DNA of 64,000 nucleotides. It comes from Vitellaria paradoxa. Taxonomy: Eukaryota > Streptophyta > Magnoliopsida > Ericales > Sapotaceae. The notes under the pieces were generated by a model. The model did not search any database. It was not told the origin of the DNA and saw only the letters and a list, made by a program, of their open reading frames with translations. Shown in pieces: positions 58,228 through 64,000 of the stretch (position 1 is its first letter; each line of letters starts with the position of its first letter). Both the position numbers and the translations under genes were made by a program. The stretch lies in the NCBI GenBank assembly GCA_019916065.1, contig CM034244.1, positions 29,318,471 to 29,382,470 on the forward strand, given 5' to 3'.

Positions 58228-59374
58228 TGATGGGTGTCGAATCCAATCAAATTTTCTTTCCTATTCTCAGAAATTACAACTAAATAGCTAGAGTGAATAG
58301 GGTCGAATCCCTCAAGGAATGGGTCTTAGATTGTTCAAATTCTTACGCTGAATAATAAAATGGGGTTTTTTTTTTATTTAATTAAATTTTAAATAAAAGA
58401 CAATGCTGAAATTGGATTGCAAATCAAAGAAAATCAATCAAAGAATTATTTCGGTTTGATTCAATTTATTTGATCATTGATCGAAGGTACTTCTTTGAAT
58501 ACAAATTGATTTGAACCATTAACAAACTCTAATGATTTATGTGATAAATTGGAGATTAAAACAGGCTCTTTAATCACACTCTTATCATTTAATTAATCCT
58601 AAATTAGCTCTTAGAATTTAAATTAATGACAGCATGAAGAACAACTCACAAAATCAATTCCAATCAACATCACACAAGCTCGGATATTTAAATTGGCACA
58701 ACTATTTTCTTCAACTTGAATTAACAATTTACTTTTGCTAACCAAGTTGAATTGCCACAAAAATGAAATAAACAAACATATACGAATCTGGTATTCCAAT
58801 GGCACGTAATATGAATTCTTAATGAAATAAAACGTCTTTTATTAAATTAAGAAAACACAAGATGAATGAAGTGCAGAAAATAGATGAATCGTATCAAAGA
58901 AAGATTAAAAGATCTCACAAATAGTCTTGAATCAAAACCTCCACACTCTTTGATTGAAAGAAGAAAATCAGCCACCCATGGCCATTAAAACAATGCTAAA
59001 ATAAAAGAGATTTGCTAGAGAAATTTGAGAAAAAAGGGATGGAGGAGATGAGAAAAGTTGACATTCCTATTGCCCCCAAAGCTCCTCCATTTATACACAT
59101 TCTTCAACCGAAAATCTTGGTTAATCCTTCAATGATTGGTAAGGATGAGCTGGATTTCCATTTTCAAAATGCTCCAATTGGTTCTGATTTTGCCAGTTTT
59201 TGAATTCCACCAAATCAGCTTCCAAAGATTCCTATTTTAGCATCAAATCTGATCTCTTTTCCTTAATATCCTGCCTTATAAGAAAAGGTAATTAATTTTC
59301 AACAATTAAGCACAAATCAAGGAGAATTATGAGGGATTTATTTAGAATTAATTAACCAATTTTACTCTTTATCA
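58228..59374. mobile_element. 1.15-kb solo LTR (family B)
   Basis: It starts TGATGGGTGTCGAATCC and ends CTCTTTATCA (TG...CA). The 5-bp duplication CAGAG is perfect (58223-58227 and 59375-59379). The same position in CACTA element 1 has no insertion (AAGTCAAAGCCATCCTCCAC near 23137). It is unrelated to the family A solo LTRs, and lineage is not assigned. No internal domain is present. Confidence 0.87.
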
Positions 59375-60004
59375 CAGAGCCATCTACCTCCTCCTACTCA
59401 GGTTAAAAATTTTATTTTTCGTTACTATTACTAATTAAAATTTTATAAATTTATTTATTCATGTCTTCTTATCACGTTCTAATTTCATTACTATTCCATT
59501 GTATGATCCAGACGATAGCGGCTAGCCCTCTTGGACTAGATTAGGATCGATTTGTATATATTTTGATTAGTAAATTTATATATATTTTAGTTTTTGTATT
59601 TTGAACATTTACATATAATAATTTTTTTAATTGTAATCTAATTTGATATTGTGTTTGTATATATAATCATAATTATGAGCCATGTTTGTTTGTTTGATTA
59701 ATTTTATGAAAAACAATTTTAGTTAGATGTGCAAATTAATAAAATTAAATTAAATTAAATTTGAAATAAAAATTTATACATAAATAATAAAATATAATAG
59801 TTATTATAAATAACTAACAAGTATTAAATAAATAATAATTGTAATAAATAATTATTATAAATAAATAATAAAATAATTATTAAATAGATAATTTAAATAA
59901 TTCGATTCATAAAAAAATAAATTATTGAGTTTATAATTAGATTCTATTATAATAAATAATTATAGAAAATAATAAAATTGAATTTTTAAAAAAAGACCTA
60001 CAAA

Positions 60005-60421
60005 CTTATTGTGACCGCTTAAGGCAGTCGCTAATAAAGCTAAACGGTCGCTAATTCTTTGCCGCGAAATGGCGCCAAATGGCCATATTTTTCCTGGGGT
60101 AAGAAAGAGTGACCGCTTTATCATATTAGTGACCGCTATAAGCCATCGCTAATAGTTTGCGCCTCTTGGCGCCATTTGTAGGCATTTTAGCGACAAAGAA
60201 ACAGCAACTGTAAATCATCTTTAGCAACCGCTATTAGCGGTCGCTAATGTTTGACGTTTTTCCTCCAGCGGTCGCAACCGCCGTTGCAAAAATCTTAACG
60301 ACTGCTTAGGCGGTCGCTATTACTTTTTAACGAAGACCCAAATGAGATTCGTTTAAGGTGGTCGCTAATAGTTCCAACGGCCATTTTTTTATTTTTAGCG
60401 ACCGCCAACTTTCCAGTAGTG
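60005..60421. repeat. subterminal repeat region of CACTA element 3
   Basis: GACCGCTTAAGGCAGTCGCT, ACGGTCGCTAATTC, GTGACCGCTATAAGC, AGCGGTCGCTAATG and AGGCGGTCGCTATTA occur at short intervals in both orientations, mirroring the left side (48920-49090). These are the expected binding-site clusters of the element's own regulatory protein. Confidence 0.75.
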
Positions 60422-60424
60422 AAA

Positions 60425-60510
60425 TAGGGGTCAACTTTGGTGTATTGAAATACTTAAGTCGACCACTTTATGAATAAAAAGAAACAATTAAGTTTGTGCT
60501 TAGTTTAAAA
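60425..60510 (+). repeat. 3' LTR of the copia element, 3' piece
   Basis: It continues the LTR after CACTA element 3, with GGGGTCAACTTTGGTGTATT matching GGGATCAACTTTGGCGTGTT in the 5' LTR, and ends GTTTAAAA directly before the target duplication GTGTC. Confidence 0.82.
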
Positions 60511-60515
60511 GTGTC

Positions 60516-61050
60516 TTTAATTTTTATTCTCTAAGCAAAATGATATTAGACCAAAAAAGTATACTATATGTAGTGTAAAATAAAGTAGAATATTATAGTA
60601 AAATAGTAATTAAAATAGATTTTTATGAGTTTATTATTTTGATCCAAAAATATTCTATGACATATTAGTAATTTTTTAACAAATTTTTTTGCTTCTACAA
60701 CATTATTCATTTTAAAATAAAAAATGTTAAACAAACATCTCACTCTCCTCTCTCACACCCTTGTCGTTGAGCAATGAGGCACCTCTCTACTCTGAGTCTT
60801 CTTTTCTACACACTAGTGCAAATGTACACGTACAAATAATTTTTTTTTAATGTATTTATATTATTTTTTAAATTTTCTTCTTCTCTCATAATTTTTTTTC
60901 TATCTTTGCAATTTTTTTCCTTTTTTATTTAGGAGAATAAAAGTATTAGACGATTAGAAAAGTTAGAGAAAGCTAAAAGAAAAAAAAAAAGGTTCAAAAA
61001 CATTTATTTATGTATATACGTATAAATAAAGTATATATTTAGAATAATCA
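60516..61050. other. AT-rich intergenic DNA, no gene seen
   Basis: This is original flank to the right of the copia element. It contains poly-T and poly-A runs and no supported feature. Confidence 0.6.
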
Positions 61051-61139
61051 CCTCTTGTCATGTCGTCATGCATGCGGACGAAGAGCCTCAACAAGGCGCT
61101 CCACAACAACTTCATTTATAATATTCTTTTCTGTACACT

Positions 61140-61152
61140 ACACACACACAAA

Positions 61153-61187
<35 letters not shown>

Positions 61188-61640
61188 CCCCACTATTACA
61201 TTTATATGAAGCAGCCAAGCACCGCCTCTCCCCCATTTGGCTACCATGCGTGCATGGTAGCATACCCACTAGAGGACAACACTAGTCGGTTCTCCCTCTT
61301 CGTCACTCTTGAATCTTATTCACAACCACTTCATATAAATGAAGTGCAACCCACGTTTCCTTCTCTCTCTCTTACCTTTCTATCCTCTTTTCTCTGCAAG
61401 AGGCATTACAAAAAGACAACGCTTTTATCTCTCTCTCTCTCCCTTTATAGATATACACATCTATATTTATGCATATAATTCAGAGCTCACAAGAAGAAGA
61501 CAATATAGTCAAATTATATATGTATAGCTCAGAGTCTTTCGTTGTTCTTCTCTTTGTTTACTCTAAGTAGAACCCTCATGCATGCACATGAAATTGATTT
61601 ACATTGACAAGGTGACAGTAATAAAACGATATTAGAAAGC
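61140..61640 (+). promoter_or_regulatory. CT-microsatellite-rich promoter or leader-like region
   Basis: CT repeats at 61153-61189 and near 61430, a TATA-like CCCTTTATAGATATAC at 61440-61455, then a purine-rich GAGCTCACAAGAAGAAGACA leader-like stretch, resemble a plant promoter and 5' UTR. GCTACCATGC...GCATGGTAGC (61240-61261) is a perfect short palindrome and CATGCATGCACATG (61580) is an RY-type motif. No convincing protein start is found. Confidence 0.3.
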
Positions 61641-61770
61641 TGAAAGAAAGAAAAAAATAAAAATAAAAAGTTGAATTGGAAAGAAAAACTCTATCTCCTC
61701 TGTAGTGGCAACTGGCCTGGGGAATTCACTATTCTAATATTGTGACATATATATATATATATATATGCAG

Positions 61771-61851
61771 ATCAAAAGCTTGGGAAGTGGTCCTGCGACG
61801 GTTGCACCATTTGCAAAGTGGTGGTTATTTGGCAAGAGATCTCATCACTGA
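61771..61851 (+). CDS. possible terminal exon of a small, unrecognised gene
   Basis: After an (AT)n tract and acceptor-like ATATATGCAG, the plus strand reads IKSLGSGPATVAPF then AKWWLFGKRSHH and a TGA, 26 codons in all. Base composition is clearly less A/T-rich than the flanks, which is why it stands out. A promoter-like region lies 300-600 bp upstream. I do not recognise the peptide. It could be a real small-protein gene, the exon of a non-coding RNA or chance. Confidence 0.25.
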   Translation: MKSLGSGPATVAPFAKWWLFGKRSHH

Positions 61852-63099
61852 TTAAGGTCCTGAAAGATGACAAGTGTAACATTAGATACCAATTTTATTT
61901 TATTTTATTTTATTTTTTTATGCAATGACATTGGAGAGAATATAATTCAATACAAGGTTATGTGGGTACGTGCCACTGGAATTAAGCATATTATAATTTT
62001 ATTTCATTCTTTTAAATAAAGCAATATCTTAAATAAATATAAAGTAACAATTCAAATAAATGTATAAGATAGTAGAACAAAGAATAAGAATAGTCATTTT
62101 ATTTTATTTCATTCCTTTGTAACAACCGAAGCCTAAATGATTTCAAGTTAATCAAGGTAACGCGACACTAGCTGAAAATTTTATAAGAAAATAATGTCAA
62201 AATAACGTGGCAGGAATAATTCTACAAGTATAGGACTTCATGTCCAGAAGTGATTGGCCCACACTTTTTTGAACAAACTCAACTCAACTTAGGTGAGACT
62301 TAATACACCACATACATACACCTTAACATCCCGATGTGAGATGTGTATGCACTGTAACTCTTTAGGTTAAAATTCAAACTGAATGGAACAACCTATAGAG
62401 AAAGTAGAGTGCGGACACATGCACACACATGCATAACTTTTAATTCAACTAATCCAACCTAGCAAACCAAATTAAAACTTGATTTATAAGCAGGACTTAT
62501 ACATTGTGCAAACAAACAAAGACCCTAACATCCCAACATGAGATGTCGATTGGCCCACACTTAAAAATATCACTTTGTTAGACTTTTGTGATTATACTTA
62601 ATTTATCATCGACTAGCCTTACCCTTTAAACTAGGTTTTGGACGTGGATTGTTGGGAGGAGGAAGAAGAAAAATAAAACGAAAAGGAAATTACTAGTTCA
62701 TGTTATTTTGTCATGATTAATTAAGTAAAAACTATTTTTTAAAAAAATATTTATTAATTATTTTCTAATTTTTCTAACTCGACGGAAAGAATGAAATAAA
62801 TTTAGGATTTTCACTTTATTTATACCGTTTTACTTTACTTTTCTTTTTTGTTTGCAAATCCATGCTGCAATTAAATGAAACGTTAATGAAACATATAATT
62901 GTGCATTAGGTAGTTAATAATTAAGGCCCAAAAAGTCTCACATATAGTTAGATTTTGCTGTCAAACACTAACCATGTATATGATAAAATGAGTGACCTTC
63001 AACCATAAATGAATTAATTGAATTGTTTTATAGCTAGCCAGTTGCTTCCTTAAACACAAAAAATATTAGCAATTAATATGGTGTATTGTGTTTTAGCTC
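61852..63099. other. intergenic / 3' flank of the TGA gene, no gene seen
   Basis: AT-rich sequence. AACATCCC(G/A)A(T/C)(G/A)TGAGATG occurs at about 62324 and 62546 with AGGACTT and GATTGGCCCACACTT words near each, suggesting fragments of one repeat family. TGTAACAACCGAAGCC at 62118 resembles an LTR start, but no matching end or duplication was found. Confidence 0.4.
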
Positions 63100-63246
63100 T
63101 TACTCTCTTGGCCGAGATGCCCATAGGGAACTCAGGGCTCGTAATCGACCATAGTATTCGCCAATCACCAAAAAACATCGCGCCGCTTGTCGAACCGTCA
63201 ATATCCGGCGTAGTTGATGAAGAGTTTGTTGTCTTAAATTGTCAGC
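63100..63246 (-). CDS. TGA-type (group D) bZIP transcription factor, last coding exon (partial gene)
   Basis: On the minus strand an acceptor TGAATTTTAG (ending 63247) is followed by an exon of 48 codons and a TAA at 63100-63102. It reads ADNLRQQTLHQLRRILTV, RQAARCFLVIGEYYGRL, RALSSLWASRPRE. This is the highly conserved C-terminal end of the TGA DOG1-type domain. Family knowledge: TGA factors bind TGACG (as-1) elements and act with NPR1- or glutaredoxin-type partners in defence or flower development. The wording looks closest to TGA9/TGA10-like members, but the clade is not settled. The protein ends directly after RPRE, as in TGA2-type proteins. The bZIP domain and earlier exons must lie to the right of the window. 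The exon is CpG-richer than its flanks and has no defect, so the gene is probably functional. Confidence 0.85.
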   Translation of the reverse strand, partial: ADNLRQQTLHQLRRILTVRQAARCFLVIGEYYGRLRALSSLWASRPRE

Positions 63247-64000
63247 CTAAAATTCAGAATTTTTGTCAAATGGTAAACTAATGACCCAAAAAAAAAAATT
63301 ATTTGTCTCAATGCAAAATAATTTTTAGAAAATAAGTTTACCCATTCTTTTTAAAAATATCTTCTTTTAAAACATGAGTAAATATAGTTTTCAAAAAATA
63401 TTTTTAATTTGAAACAAACAGAGAACTACTAATAATAAAAGAGGAAGAAAAAATATAGTCAAATATACAAAACACAAAACCACACCCATCAAATATATGG
63501 GAGAAAGGAAAAAGGGGAAGTTAACATCGCTCAGTGATATTAGCCACGTGACAGTAGGTTGAGCGATATTAGCTATGTGATAGCAGAGTCGAGGATCGTT
63601 GAATTAAAATTCAACGGTCCATATTCATTCAAGTATTTTTTAAAGTAAAAATAAGTTAATGAATCTGGACCGTTAGATTTTAATTCAATGGTTCTCGAAC
63701 CTATTAAAAATAAATGAATAAATCTGAACCGTTAAACTATAATCCAATTATTCTAATTTGACATTCGCAGGTAACAACGGGAAGTGATGTCAGCTCTGTC
63801 GAGTCCTGTAGAAAAGGGCTTAGCTAACTATTTTTTGTGTATGGGATTTGAACTCTTCCAATCATAACTTAAAAAACTTAGGTCTTTTGTTCAATTATGA
63901 ATTAATTAATTAATATATTATTCCTCCAATTATGTCATAAACTTTGTTGAAGATGGAGGCAACAAGGTTTGTTATTCATACAAGTGTCGCTTTCAAAACC
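63247..64000 (-). other. intron upstream of the TGA last exon, with MITE-like repeats
   Basis: No further TGA exon is visible in the remaining 754 bp. Within it, GTTGAATTAAAATTCAACGG (63599-63618) is a small palindrome, and GACCGTTAGATTTTAATTCA (63669-63688) is an inverted relative, so a MITE-like insertion is likely. The start of a GCTTTCAAAACC stretch reaches the window edge without coding signs. Confidence 0.5.

Larger units (their letters stand above)
48880..60421 (+). mobile_element. CACTA element 3 (En/Spm type) with both gene remnants, 11.5 kb
   Basis: The left end is CACTACTAGAGATTGGG and the right end, inverted, is CACTACTGGAAAGTTGGCGG. The 3-bp duplication AAA occurs at 48877-48879 and 60422-60424. 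Subterminal regions carry GCGGTCGCTAAT words in both orientations (48920-49090 and 60005-60420). In order: a pyrimidine-rich leader ending near 49250 with a GTAGGTCC donor, an AT-rich intron-like region, a TNPD-like pseudogene, a TNPA-like pseudogene and a solo LTR in the latter's 3' end. It is the same family as element 1. Confidence 0.92.
38510..60510 (+). mobile_element. Ty1/copia element expanded by nested insertions
   Basis: The 5' LTR is 38510-38775. The 3' LTR is 48707-48879 plus 60425-60510, split by CACTA element 3. The target duplication GTGTC is perfect (38505-38509 and 60511-60515). Remnants of gag, protease, integrase, reverse transcriptase and RNase H lie in the Ty1/copia order. 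All are full of stops and frame changes. Nested insertions are a hAT element (39192-43796), a SINE (45843-45992), a non-autonomous hAT element (46917-47777) and CACTA element 3. Without them the element would be roughly 4.9 kb. LTR ends read TATTAG and TTTAAAA instead of TG...CA in both copies. Confidence 0.88.

Noticed and set aside
61206..61230. miR167-like or miR169-like sequence (TGAAGCAGCC, CAGCCAAG)
   Set aside because: The match stops after 8-11 bases and no hairpin with a star strand is present nearby.
62118..62230. Another solo LTR starting TGTAACAACCG
   Set aside because: No matching terminus or 5-bp duplication could be found downstream, so only the resemblance of the start is noted.
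63078..63281. A 67-codon plus-strand protein
   Set aside because: It is the antisense shadow of the conserved TGA-type bZIP exon on the minus strand, which has an acceptor site, stop codon and strong family motifs.

Overview
This is a nuclear segment of a flowering plant, most likely a eudicot. It is very AT-rich and has GT-AG introns, plant bZIP genes and plant-type transposable elements (CACTA, hAT, Ty1/copia, Ty3/gypsy-like, Cassandra, SINEs, MITEs). Only two host genes are recognisable. A group A (ABI5/ABF/DPBF-like) bZIP gene lies on the + strand (coding exons 34615-37646). The last coding exon of a TGA-type (group D) bZIP gene lies on the - strand (63100-63246), with the rest of that gene beyond the right edge. 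A possible small gene or terminal exon lies at 61771-61851.

Left part (1-24682): 1-4130 is AT-rich and gene-free, with one large palindrome. 4131-7165 is a degenerate array of ~130-bp repeats, interrupted by an internally deleted LTR element of Ty3/gypsy type (4632-6760, TSD CTAAA). A 3.7-kb solo LTR follows (7418-11077, TSD CATTA), then two MITE-like hairpins. Next is a 10.7-kb CACTA element (13274-23995, TSD ATT) with decayed transposase remnants, itself split by a second 4.0-kb solo LTR of the same family (18183-22205, TSD CTTTC).

Middle (24683-38509): a non-autonomous hAT-like element (24683-29662) contains a 4.3-kb non-autonomous CACTA element of another family (24760-29103, TSD TAA). 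Several short hAT-like and Tourist-like MITEs follow. The bZIP gene comes next, with a 5'-UTR intron, a TATA-like tract and an ABRE-type motif upstream.

Right part (38510-60510): this is one old Ty1/copia element (TSD GTGTC) blown up to 22 kb by later insertions. Its gag is split by a 4.6-kb hAT element (39192-43796) carrying a DUF4371/dimerisation-domain transposase pseudogene, which in turn holds a complete Cassandra TRIM (39473-40233, TSD GAGAT). A SINE (45843-45992) and a non-autonomous hAT element (46917-47777) sit in pol. The 3' LTR is split by an 11.5-kb CACTA element (48880-60421, TSD AAA) with recognisable TNPD-like and TNPA-like pseudogenes. That CACTA contains a third solo LTR (58228-59374, TSD CAGAG).

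Removing the copia stack would bring the two bZIP genes to about 3.4 kb apart, tail to tail. The main result is this resolved nested insertion history, read from target-site duplications. I found no new defence or metabolic system and no intact transposase. All family assignments come from reading translated motifs, not from database searches.
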